A stretch of 64,000 bases of DNA. Source: Prevotella sp. (GTDB lineage Bacteria; Bacteroidota; Bacteroidia; Bacteroidales; Bacteroidaceae). The notes beneath the pieces were generated by a model. That model saw only the letters and a program-made list of their open reading frames with translations, made no database searches and was not told the DNA's origin. The position numbers and the translations under genes were made by a program. Positions 1-8,101 of this stretch are shown here, piece after piece (the stretch's first letter is position 1; each line of letters begins with the position of its first letter). The stretch lies in contig JAFZSR010000100.1 of the NCBI GenBank assembly GCA_017619275.1, positions 1 to 64,000 on the forward strand, read 5' to 3'.

Positions 1-41
1 AATGATAAATGATAAAACGATGCGCTTCATGATAAATGATA
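1..41. repeat. AAATGAT-type 7-bp repeats
   Basis: Degenerate copies of the 7-bp unit AAATGAT lie at 2-19 and 29-41, immediately downstream of the GH31 stop codon. The same unit recurs near 34.5, 36.75 and 59.05 kb. Confidence 0.7.
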
Positions 42-2312
42 TTACTTTAGTTCTACCTTGATGGACTGGCTGCACTCGGTGATGGGCACGTAGACGGTGG
101 TGAGGCGGCGCTGTGCGTCGTAGTTCCACACGCCGTTGCTGCATTTCGTTCCGTTGATGCTGACTGCCTGCGGGCGCTCGGTTCCAAGGAACTCCACGGT
201 GTAGGCGCGCTTTTGGGGCATCCCCTTGAAGCGGCCCTGGCGAGGTTCAATGGTGAGCGTGCTGCCCTGATGGCGCATGGTGGTCGTAGTGTATTCGCCG
301 TTCTTGTAGGCCTCGGTGTCGCCCTCGTCTTCATAGAGCGAGGTCTGTCCGTCGGCACCCGGCACCACCTTCACAATGAGTCGGTCGGGGCGTGTGTTCA
401 GGTTGAGCATGGGCGGATTGTTCACGATGATGCTGCCAGCCCTGTAGAAATAGGGAATCTCGGGCTGGGCGTAGCTGTCGGTGAAGACGCGGTTGCCCTC
501 TTTCACCTCGCCACGGCACACGTCGTACCAGCGTCCTTCGGGCAGCCAGGTCTTGCGCGTGGCCTTGCCATCGGCACCCGACGGGCTGACCACGGGTGCC
601 ACCAGAATGTCGTCGCCAAACAGGTATTCGTCTTCATAGAGGTAGCTCTCGTTCTGCTCGGGCCACTCGTAGTAGAGCGGTCGGCAGAGGCTCACGCCCG
701 TGTCGTAGGCCTGTCGGCAGGCGGTGTAGATGTAGGGCATGAGGGCGTAGCGCAGCTTTACCGTCTCGAGCAGCAGGGGGAAGTTGTCGTACTTCCAGAT
801 GCGGCGCTCAATACCGGGCCAGTTGGTGGCGTGGGTGCGGAAGATGGGGGTGAACACGCCATACTGCATCCAGCGCAGATAGATTTCAGGGTCGTTGTCG
901 CCCGTCTGCTGGTGTCCGCCCAGGTCATGTCCCCAATAGCCGAAGCACACGTTCGAGGCGGTAGCGGTGAAGTAGGGCTGCCAGGCCAGTGTGCCGTAAG
1001 TAGTAAAGGAGTCGCCCGAGAAGCCGATGGGGTAGCGATGGCTACCCAGTCCGCCCCAGCGGTGGAAGATGAGCGGACGATGGTTGGGACGGTTCAGGCG
1101 CATGTCGTTGTAGAAGACGTGGTTGCACCAGAACGTTTCGCCCAGCCCGTCGACATACTTGCTGGTGAGGTTCTGCTGCCAGTCGATCCACCAGAAGTCC
1201 ACACCCTGTTGCTCGCGAGCACGGATGATGCGGCCGAACATGTTGTGGTAGAACTTCTTGTCGCTTAGGTTCCAGGGCACCACCTTCGCTGTGGTGGGCA
1301 GCCCCATGTCGTTGCGCAGCTCCTGGAAGAAGTCCTCGTCGTCGTCCACGCCGTCGGCGGGGTGCAGGTTCAGGCTCACCTTCAATCCGTTGTGGTGCAT
1401 CCACTCGATGAGTCCCACGGGGTCGGCGATGGCGGTGCTGTCCCATGTCCAGCCTGTCCAGCCCTGCGTGTGCCAGTCCATGTCGAAGATCATCACGTCC
1501 ATGGGAATCTGGTTGCGCTTCACGTCGTTCACAATCTCCATGAACTCGTCGCTGGTGTAACGCTGGTACTTGCTGTACCAGTAGCCCAGCACGTAGAGCG
1601 GCGGCATAGGCTGGCGGCCCGCAATCTTGATGTAGTCGCCCAGTGCCTTCTTGTACGCATGGCCGTAGCCCATGAAGTACCAGTCGATGGCCTCCTTGTC
1701 CACAGGCTGTGCCACCCACTCAATGCCGTCCTGCTCTCCTTCGAAGGCGAAGGTGGTGCTGCCGTCGCCACGGCGTGTGAGCGGCGACTCGTCGATGACG
1801 GCCCAGCCGGCACGCGAGAGCAGACCGTTCTCCATCTCCCGACGTTTGTTGTCGCCTATCTGGCCGTCGAGTGTGCGGGTGGTGCCCTTCAGGTTCAGGG
1901 CGTCGTCCTTGCCCGGATACCACACCACCGGCCTGCCGTTCAGCTGCATGTCGATGCGCAGCACCTGGTCGCTGCTCTCACCGCTCAGCTCTCCGCTCTC
2001 ACCTCTAATTTTTCCACCTATTTTATATTTTAACGTCAGTGTGTTGGTCTTGATGTAGAGGTAGCCGTTCCGCTCTTCCTTCGTGAACTGTGGCACGGGC
2101 AGGCGGCGGTTGACCACGGCAAATGTTGCGCGGTCTTCAAACCGTTCGCGCTCGCTGTATTGTATGCGAATCATCTCGGGCGTGAGCACGGTGAAGCGGG
2201 CCTTGCCGGCCGTCACCACGGCGTCGGGATGAGCCACGGGGTTGTTCGGCTGTGCCACGACGTTGGCGGCATAGCCCAGAACCAGGAATAACAATAGTCT
2301 GAATCGTTTCAT
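42..2312 (-). CDS. GH31 family alpha-glycosidase, secreted
   Basis: This is a 756-residue glycoside hydrolase of family 31 (alpha-glucosidase/alpha-xylosidase group). The start at 2312 gives a clean signal peptide (MKRFRLLLFLVLGYAANVVAQ); upstream in-frame codons add a charged stretch and overlap the -7 box, so they were rejected. The nucleophile is Asp377 in WWIDW and the acid/base is Asp434 in FSGDSF, so both catalytic residues are present. The C-terminal part (EDEYLFGDDILVAP, then a beta-sandwich with SLYEDEGDTEAY) matches the usual DUF5110 arrangement. It appears monocistronic, with its own promoter and with the terminator of the next gene upstream. Substrate within GH31 cannot be read from sequence; in this alpha-mannan island it probably trims alpha-linked glucose or xylose side chains (inference). 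Confidence 0.93.
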   Translation of the reverse strand: MKRFRLLLFLVLGYAANVVAQPNNPVAHPDAVVTAGKARFTVLTPEMIRIQYSERERFEDRATFAVVNRRLPVPQFTKEERNGYLYIKTNTLTLKYKIGGKIRGESGELSGESSDQVLRIDMQLNGRPVVWYPGKDDALNLKGTTRTLDGQIGDNKRREMENGLLSRAGWAVIDESPLTRRGDGSTTFAFEGEQDGIEWVAQPVDKEAIDWYFMGYGHAYKKALGDYIKIAGRQPMPPLYVLGYWYSKYQRYTSDEFMEIVNDVKRNQIPMDVMIFDMDWHTQGWTGWTWDSTAIADPVGLIEWMHHNGLKVSLNLHPADGVDDDEDFFQELRNDMGLPTTAKVVPWNLSDKKFYHNMFGRIIRAREQQGVDFWWIDWQQNLTSKYVDGLGETFWCNHVFYNDMRLNRPNHRPLIFHRWGGLGSHRYPIGFSGDSFTTYGTLAWQPYFTATASNVCFGYWGHDLGGHQQTGDNDPEIYLRWMQYGVFTPIFRTHATNWPGIERRIWKYDNFPLLLETVKLRYALMPYIYTACRQAYDTGVSLCRPLYYEWPEQNESYLYEDEYLFGDDILVAPVVSPSGADGKATRKTWLPEGRWYDVCRGEVKEGNRVFTDSYAQPEIPYFYRAGSIIVNNPPMLNLNTRPDRLIVKVVPGADGQTSLYEDEGDTEAYKNGEYTTTTMRHQGSTLTIEPRQGRFKGMPQKRAYTVEFLGTERPQAVSINGTKCSNGVWNYDAQRRLTTVYVPITECSQSIKVELK

Positions 2313-2344
2313 TTTCGATAGTTGGTGTTTGGTTTTTTCCGATG

Positions 2345-2352
2345 CAAAGTTA
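2345..2352 (-). promoter_or_regulatory. -7 promoter box of GH31 gene
   Basis: The minus strand reads TAACTTTG, matching the Bacteroidota -7 consensus TAnnTTTG, about 33 bases upstream of the start codon. No convincing -33 TTTG is seen. Confidence 0.6.
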
Positions 2353-2420
2353 AGCCTATTCTTGCGCACACGCATATAAAATAAGGATTGTATAACAAAT
2401 ATCAGGGTTATACAAAAATT

Positions 2421-2466
2421 AAGTTGCTGATTCTCACTCCATTTTGGTTTCGAGAATCAGCAACTT
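2421..2466 (-). terminator. Rho-independent terminator of the DUF6377-type gene
   Basis: A perfect 15-bp inverted repeat (arms 2421-2435 and 2452-2466, 16-base loop) lies 20 bases after the stop of the regulator gene. On the minus strand it is followed by AATTTTTG. Confidence 0.88.
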
Positions 2467-2486
2467 GTATCAATGGAATCAACGGC

Positions 2487-4088
2487 CTAAATCTGCATGA
2501 TGAGGCTTTCGAACTTGTCGTTGTCGGCGGTGGAGCGGTTTTTGATGCGCGTCTTGTAGGTGTTCACCGTGTGCACCGAATAGTCGAGGAAGCGTGCGAT
2601 GCGCTCGCTGTCGGTAATGCCCAGTCGGATGAGGGCGAAGATGCGCATCTCGCTCGTCAGCGAGTGGTCGTTGGGCGGCATCTTGCGGTCGGCCTCGTCG
2701 AAGAGCAGGTTGAAGCGCTCCACGAAATGGGGGAACAGCTTCAGGAACGTCTCGTCGAACGACTCGTACATGCTCTCGCGCTCGCTGTTCAGCGTCGACT
2801 GCTTCAGCGTGTAGCGCAGGTCGTCATACTGGCGGGCGGTGATCTTGCGGTCGATGGCCAGGTAGGCTTTCTCCAGCTTCTCAATGAACTCGGCGTTCGA
2901 GTAGAACGAGCGGCCGATATACGCCGTCTTAATCTTGTCGGCCTCCACCAGTCTGCGGTTGGCCTCCTGTAGCTCCTCCATGCGTGCCGCAATCTCGGCG
3001 CGCGCCTCGGTCAGTTTGCGGTTCTTGCGGTGGATGAACCAGTAGCTCCATAGGATGCCCGCCAGCAGCAGCACAAAGAGCGCCGTGGTGGCAAAGAGCC
3101 AGTTGCGCTGACTGCGCACGGCATTGTAGCGGTCCTGCTCGATGATGGGCAGGATGTCGTTGATCTCCACCTTGCGCAGACGGCTGTTGTAGAAGTTCAC
3201 GTCCTCCAGCGCCTGGTGCACATAGCGGCTGGCGCGCTCATGGTCGCCACGCTTGTAGATGAGGCGCGACAGGTGGTAGAGGGCGGTAATCTCGCGGGTG
3301 GCCGACTCGTTGTCGGCGATGGCCGACTGTGCGAAGTTCACGATGGCCTGGTCCTCCTCGCCCAGCCATGTGTAGGCCCATGCCATCTCGGCATAGGTCA
3401 TCGCCTTCGTGTGCAGGTCGATGCTGTCGCCCATCTGCAGCAGCTTGTTGAACGATAGCAGTGCCTCGTCATACTCATGGTCGCGCATCTGCCGTGAGCC
3501 GGTGTACGACCACCAGCGGGCGGTGCCTTCGGGCGTCATCTGCTTCAGCGAGTCCATGTAGGTGTTGCTCACCGTGATATACTTTGTGTAGAACGGCTCC
3601 TCGTGCACATAGTCGGCCATGTCGCGCCACAGTCGGCTCTGGTTCTCGTAGTATTCTACCAGCAGTCGGCCCGTGAGCTGTTCGCGGTGAATGGCGGCCA
3701 GCACGTCGCGGGCCTCGCTCAGGATGCCGGCCGAGATGAGCGAGAAGGCGATGGCGTTCTGTGCCTCCGCGATGCAGTCGGCGCGTTGCAGTGCCTCGGC
3801 GCGCTCCAGGCAGTTGTAGGCGTAGTGGCGTGCCGAGTCGTAACAGTAGCTTTTATATTCGTTGTAGAGGTCGTAGGCCAGCTCATAGCCGCGCACGGTG
3901 TTGTCGGCGGTCTGCAGCTGTTGGCGCAGCAGGTCGATGCGTGCCAGCCGCCGCTGCTCAAACGTGTCGCGCTGCTCCAGACTGCGGTCCAGGCGTTCCA
4001 GCCAGTAGTCCATGTCGTTGGCAGCCGCACATACCGATGCGCGCAGGGGAAGGAGCAGCAAAAGAATCGAAAAGGCTATATGTTTCAT
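2487..4088 (-). CDS. TPR/membrane/HTH regulator (DUF6377 type)
   Basis: A 533-residue protein with a signal peptide (MKHIAFSILLLLLPLRASVCA), a TPR-like helical periplasmic region to about residue 325, one transmembrane segment (NWLFATTALFVLLLAGILW), a basic coiled coil, and a cytoplasmic C-terminal domain ending in a LuxR-like helix-turn-helix (LGITDSERIARFLDYSVHTV). This is the layout of Bacteroidota DUF6377 proteins, thought to be membrane-spanning transcription regulators. The start at 4088 was chosen because it begins the signal peptide and follows a good promoter; the upstream extension would include the -7 box. It is a monocistronic gene at the edge of the carbohydrate island. A role in controlling the neighbouring GH genes is possible but not shown by the sequence. 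Confidence 0.82.
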   Translation of the reverse strand: MKHIAFSILLLLLPLRASVCAAANDMDYWLERLDRSLEQRDTFEQRRLARIDLLRQQLQTADNTVRGYELAYDLYNEYKSYCYDSARHYAYNCLERAEALQRADCIAEAQNAIAFSLISAGILSEARDVLAAIHREQLTGRLLVEYYENQSRLWRDMADYVHEEPFYTKYITVSNTYMDSLKQMTPEGTARWWSYTGSRQMRDHEYDEALLSFNKLLQMGDSIDLHTKAMTYAEMAWAYTWLGEEDQAIVNFAQSAIADNESATREITALYHLSRLIYKRGDHERASRYVHQALEDVNFYNSRLRKVEINDILPIIEQDRYNAVRSQRNWLFATTALFVLLLAGILWSYWFIHRKNRKLTEARAEIAARMEELQEANRRLVEADKIKTAYIGRSFYSNAEFIEKLEKAYLAIDRKITARQYDDLRYTLKQSTLNSERESMYESFDETFLKLFPHFVERFNLLFDEADRKMPPNDHSLTSEMRIFALIRLGITDSERIARFLDYSVHTVNTYKTRIKNRSTADNDKFESLIMQI

Positions 4089-4132
4089 CAGTTTTTGTCT
4101 ACGTGGTTTCAGGATTCCATCAAATTGGTAGA

Positions 4133-4162
4133 CAAAGATAGGCAAAAACGACGGAACAATCG
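4133..4162 (-). promoter_or_regulatory. Promoter of the DUF6377-type gene
   Basis: The minus strand carries a TATCTTTG -7 box (4133-4140) with a TTG about 19 bases upstream, close to the Bacteroidota consensus. It lies about 45 bases before the start codon. Confidence 0.65.
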
Positions 4163-4277
4163 CAATCCCCGACCATTAATTAACTTTAATTAGTACACGA
4201 AGGGGTTCAGACAAAGGATGAGCGTGAAAGGCAAACCTGCATATTTATACATTTTCAAAAGGGGTGGCACCCTTCCG

Positions 4278-4340
4278 AAAAAAATCGTCGACTTTTTTCA
4301 AAACGGTAACGATTTTTTGAAAAAAGTCGACGAGTTTTTT
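4278..4340 (-). terminator. Bidirectional terminator after GH38 operon
   Basis: A perfect 18-bp inverted repeat (4286-4303 and 4315-4332) is flanked by an A tract on the left and a T tract on the right, so it can terminate in both directions. It lies about 50 bases after the GH38 stop codon. The GTCG-ACTTTTTTCAAAA core and GGTAACG loop resemble the dispersed intergenic repeat near 14.4, 26.4 and 51.4 kb. Confidence 0.8.
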
Positions 4341-4392
4341 TTGCGGGGCGGCACTACACCAAAAAATGCATAAAAATTCTGATTTGAATGCC

Positions 4393-7300
4393 TTATTGCT
4401 CCCCGTTGTCGAACAGCTCAAATTCGTAGATGCGGGTGGCGTCGCCGGTGGTCTGCGTGGAGCCTACCACGAAGAGGCGGACGTAGCGGGCATCGGTGGG
4501 AGTGAAGCGTCGGTCGGTGACGTTGCTGCGGTTCTGGTCGAACATATCGACGGTGGTCCATTCCTCGTTCTCGCTGCAGCGCACTTGCAGTAAGCAGGTG
4601 CGGGTGATGTAGCTGAAGTCCTCGGCACCGGCATGGAGCAGGCGCCAACGGTTCACCTTATGCGTGGCACCCAGGTCGAAGACCACGTAGTTGGGGGCGG
4701 GCGTGATGTCGCACCATTTGGTGTTGTCGTCGCCGTCGGTGAGGAAGATGGCCCGCTCGCGGTCGTTGCACTCGCCTGTGACTTTCACGATGCGGGCCGA
4801 CTTCAAGAGCGACTGGGGCTGGGCAGAAACGTTGAACGTTGAATGTTGAACGTTCAACGTCGTGGGGAGCGACGTCTGGAAGAGCGGCGCAGCGGGTTGC
4901 AGGTCGGGCTCGCCATCAGTCACAGTGGCGGCGAAGACCACGATGTCGGGGTCGTTGGGCATCAGCACCTCGCAGGGCTGTTGGGGTAGGGTGATGTCGA
5001 TGCGGAACATGTAGGTGTACTCGTAAGGCTCATCGTCGGCAGCGGAATGGCGGTGCGTGCCCACATAGGCCACACGGGCATCCTTGAGGAATCCGTCGGT
5101 GTGGCCGTCGTGCTGCCACTGGCCTATAAAGCCCGTGTAGAAGGGAATGGTGGCGGTGGTGACGCTGTTGCCCACGCGGAATGTGGCCACGCGGTCGCCC
5201 TTGGCAGAAGCGGCCAGCAGGTGGAGGTAGCCCCCTTTCGAGCCCCCTCCAAGGGGTAGGGTCTGACCCTTGCAACTCATACCGTTGAGACCGTCGGGCT
5301 CGCCAAAGCGGAAGGGAATGTCGCCAACGGTGATGCCCTCGGTGGGCAACAGCTCGGCGGCATAGCTATAGCCGCTCTCGAAGTTGGCATCCTGACGGAA
5401 CGCGTTGTAGCTGAAGCAACGACGGTCGAAAGGAAGCGAGATGGTCGTTTGGTTGTTTAGTCGTTTAGTCGTTTGGGTATTTGACCTTAGCTTCAGTTTG
5501 TAGGTCTTCACACTGTAGGGCTGGATGGCGACGCTTAGCGTATGGCCGTCGTGGGTGGCGGCGCCAATGGTCTTCTCAGTGCCGTCGGCCTCTACGACTT
5601 GCAGGATGGGAGCGGCAAAGGTGAGACGGGCGGTCTGTGCCGACTTGCCGCTGAGCTCGTAGACACGGACGACATACTCGTCGCTGGCCTCGGCGCGCTT
5701 CATGCAGCGCACCAGCACGTTGGCATTGTCGCTGCTGACGAAGGAGAACGTGCGCCCCAGCTCGCCCTTGTGCTTCGTGGCGAAGAACACCTTCGGACGG
5801 CTGTTGAGCAGCGTGGCTTGCTGCGAGGCCTGCATCTCGTCGAAGGCGCCCTGATGGCCCACGAGGCTATAGGTGAACACATGGTGGCCCAGGTCCTGCT
5901 GCTCCTGATAGGCGTAGTTGCCGTTGGTCTTGGGCGTGTAGAGCAGCGAAAGGCGCAGGGTGTGGTCGTCGGGCTTGTCCCAGCCGTAGCGCGAGTCGTT
6001 CATTACGGTCACGCCGTAGCTGCCCGAGGCATCGGTGAGGTCGGTCCAGCGATGGGCGTAGACCTCGAACTGGTTGTCGCGGTTGTTGCCGCGCTGAACG
6101 TTGCCGAGGCCGATGTCGTAGGTGGCTTTCTCATTGCCTACGCTGAGCGGGAAGACCGCTTTGAGGAGTGCATTGCTGGAACGCCAGTCGACCTCGTTCT
6201 CGAAGTCGATGCGTGCGGCCTGCGCGCCCTCGTAGAGGTGGATGCGTTGCACAATGTCCGACTGGCCGTATTTCTTCTTCACCACAATGGTCTTGCGCAA
6301 GGCGCCTTGCTCGACGCTGACCTGAGCCTGGTCGTGAACAGGTACGGGAGCCTTATCGAGGGTGCGCTTCTGAATCTCCCAGGCTGGCCAGCGGTAGGAG
6401 CGACAGTCGTTGAACACGGCCAGTCCGATTTGTTGGCCGTCGGCCACCAGCTCCTTGTTGGCCCGCTTGTCGATGAGCGAGACGATGTCGCCATACTCGT
6501 TGACACGAAGGCGGTAGACGGAGTTCTCGATGAACGTTGAATGTTGAACGTTCAACGTTGAACGTTCAACGTTAATTGCTGGGCCGTTATTCAAACTATA
6601 AACAGCAAGGCCAGCGGAGGGGAGGCTGGCCTCGAAGAGGAGCATGGTGCGCCCCTGCTGCTCTACAAGCTGCGAGGGTACGCGGCGGCCCTGTGCATCG
6701 GTCACTCGGCAGCCCTTACTCTTCCAGCCAACGGGAAGTTCCATCTGGCAGACGGTGGTGACGGGGAAGGCCTCGTTGTTATAAACGACGATGGGCTGTC
6801 CGCCTACGTTGGTGTCCATCTTGCGTGCAATGGCGCTGACGCTGTGGGTGAGCACATCCGAGAAAGTCTTCAGGCTGAGCAGCTCGTCGTTCCATGAGAA
6901 CTCGTAGGCACGGGGGATACTGGTGCCGGTGAGGTCGTCGTGGAACTGGTGCCAGATGACGCGGCGCCAGGCCTCGGTGAGCGTCGACTGGGGATAGCTG
7001 GCAGTGCCGAGCCAGTCGGCCATGACGGAGGCACGCTCGGCGGCATCGCCCAGGTGCTCGTTCTGTCGGTTATAGAGCTTCATGGCTGCCTGCGAGGTGT
7101 AGCATCCGTTGCCGTGCAGGTCCATCGTGAGCTCGCCGTCGATGACGGGCAGCTCGGGATGCTGCTCGAAGGGGAGGTAGTCTTTGTAGAGCTGGTCGCT
7201 GGTGGCGCTGATGATTTGGATGGGTCCGTCGCCGCCGATGCCTTTCTCCACGGAGCGCACGGAGCCGATGGTGGGCGAGCCGCCGATGTCGCCAGTGCCG

Positions 7301-8091
7301 TAGTAGCGGTAAACCTGGTTGAGGGGGCTCTCGCCCACCTCGCTGGCGAGTTGCTGGTTCTTCGACAAATCTTCGTCGTTATAGCGCTGACCATAGCCGA
7401 AGCCGTGGGCCATCATGATGCGGCTACCGTCGATGCCCTGCCACAGGCCGATGGTGAAGGGGTAGCGCTTTTTGCCCTCGTAGAAGGGCTGGGTGCGCCA
7501 GGCCAGCTTCTGCGACGAGAAGCCGATGAGACCGCAGTGGCGAGCCAGCGTGGGCAGCGTGTAGGGGAAACCGAAGCAGTCGGGCAGGAACACGTCGGTG
7601 CTCTCGGTGTTGAACTCACTGCGATAGAAGGTCTGGCCAAGCAGGATGTTGCGCAGCCACGACTCGGGCGAGCCGATGATGACCTCGCAGGCATCCCAGC
7701 CGCTGCCGGTGAGGTGCCAGCGGCCACTGGCCACGTAGGGCTTCATCTCGCTGAAGAGCTCGGGATAGTACTCCTTCATCCAGGCGTATTTCACGGCGCC
7801 CTCGAAATTGAAGATGTAGTGGGGGTACTTCTTCAGCAGGAAGAGGTTTTGCGTGAGCGTGTTGCGAATATGGTGGCGGATGGTGGTCTGCACGTCCCAG
7901 TTCCACTGCGTGTCCAGGTGCGCGTCGGCCACCATGTAGGCCTTGCCCTTTGGGCGAGGCTGCTCATGCTCGGCAGAGTCCAAGCACGCTTGGCTCTGCT
8001 CTCGTTCAATCGCAGCCTTTATGGTTTTCTCTTGTGCGAACAGCATGACGCTCGTCAGCAGTCCGCAGGCAATGAGGGATATACGTTTCAT
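4393..8091 (-). CDS. GH38 alpha-mannosidase with C-terminal F5/8-type domain
   Basis: A 1232-residue secreted family 38 alpha-mannosidase. The signal peptide is MKRISLIACGLLTSVMLFAQ. The zinc-site motif HLDTQWNWD gives His58 and Asp60, and DCFGFP gives the nucleophile Asp171. The middle and beta-rich domains follow, and the last 150 residues look like a discoidin (F5/8 type C) carbohydrate-binding domain (KVNRWRLLHAG, RYVRLFVVG). It is the last gene of the operon with the GH2 fusion and GH125, starting 10 bases after the GH125 stop. Four different DNA repeat families interrupt its linkers in frame: TTGAACG-type at 4830-4862 and 6531-6573, GTTTAGTC at 5444-5477, and a G/C-rich palindrome at 5229-5273. 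It is longer than most bacterial GH38 enzymes because of these and the extra domain. Confidence 0.93.
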   Translation of the reverse strand: MKRISLIACGLLTSVMLFAQEKTIKAAIEREQSQACLDSAEHEQPRPKGKAYMVADAHLDTQWNWDVQTTIRHHIRNTLTQNLFLLKKYPHYIFNFEGAVKYAWMKEYYPELFSEMKPYVASGRWHLTGSGWDACEVIIGSPESWLRNILLGQTFYRSEFNTESTDVFLPDCFGFPYTLPTLARHCGLIGFSSQKLAWRTQPFYEGKKRYPFTIGLWQGIDGSRIMMAHGFGYGQRYNDEDLSKNQQLASEVGESPLNQVYRYYGTGDIGGSPTIGSVRSVEKGIGGDGPIQIISATSDQLYKDYLPFEQHPELPVIDGELTMDLHGNGCYTSQAAMKLYNRQNEHLGDAAERASVMADWLGTASYPQSTLTEAWRRVIWHQFHDDLTGTSIPRAYEFSWNDELLSLKTFSDVLTHSVSAIARKMDTNVGGQPIVVYNNEAFPVTTVCQMELPVGWKSKGCRVTDAQGRRVPSQLVEQQGRTMLLFEASLPSAGLAVYSLNNGPAINVERSTLNVQHSTFIENSVYRLRVNEYGDIVSLIDKRANKELVADGQQIGLAVFNDCRSYRWPAWEIQKRTLDKAPVPVHDQAQVSVEQGALRKTIVVKKKYGQSDIVQRIHLYEGAQAARIDFENEVDWRSSNALLKAVFPLSVGNEKATYDIGLGNVQRGNNRDNQFEVYAHRWTDLTDASGSYGVTVMNDSRYGWDKPDDHTLRLSLLYTPKTNGNYAYQEQQDLGHHVFTYSLVGHQGAFDEMQASQQATLLNSRPKVFFATKHKGELGRTFSFVSSDNANVLVRCMKRAEASDEYVVRVYELSGKSAQTARLTFAAPILQVVEADGTEKTIGAATHDGHTLSVAIQPYSVKTYKLKLRSNTQTTKRLNNQTTISLPFDRRCFSYNAFRQDANFESGYSYAAELLPTEGITVGDIPFRFGEPDGLNGMSCKGQTLPLGGGSKGGYLHLLAASAKGDRVATFRVGNSVTTATIPFYTGFIGQWQHDGHTDGFLKDARVAYVGTHRHSAADDEPYEYTYMFRIDITLPQQPCEVLMPNDPDIVVFAATVTDGEPDLQPAAPLFQTSLPTTLNVQHSTFNVSAQPQSLLKSARIVKVTGECNDRERAIFLTDGDDNTKWCDITPAPNYVVFDLGATHKVNRWRLLHAGAEDFSYITRTCLLQVRCSENEEWTTVDMFDQNRSNVTDRRFTPTDARYVRLFVVGSTQTTGDATRIYEFELFDNGEQ
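4830..4862. repeat. TTGAACG-type repeat inside GH38 gene
   Basis: Alternating GTTGAACGTT and reverse-complement units, in frame, encode the low-complexity linker TTLNVQHSTFNVS just before the discoidin-like domain. Confidence 0.8.
5229..5273. repeat. G/C-rich palindrome inside GH38 gene
   Basis: CCCCCTCCAAGGGG-type sequence related to the palindromic element at 26145-26266; it encodes LPLGGGSKGGYLHL in frame. Confidence 0.55.
5444..5477. repeat. GTTTAGTC tandem repeat inside GH38 gene
   Basis: Three to four degenerate copies of the 8-bp unit GTTTAGTC occur in frame and encode TQTTKRLNNQTT in a linker. Confidence 0.65.
6531..6573. repeat. TTGAACG-type repeat inside GH38 gene
   Basis: Five units of the GAACGTT type, in both orientations, encode NVERSTLNVQHSTF in frame between two beta domains. 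Confidence 0.8.
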
Positions 8092-8101
8092 GGCTCTGGC
8101 T

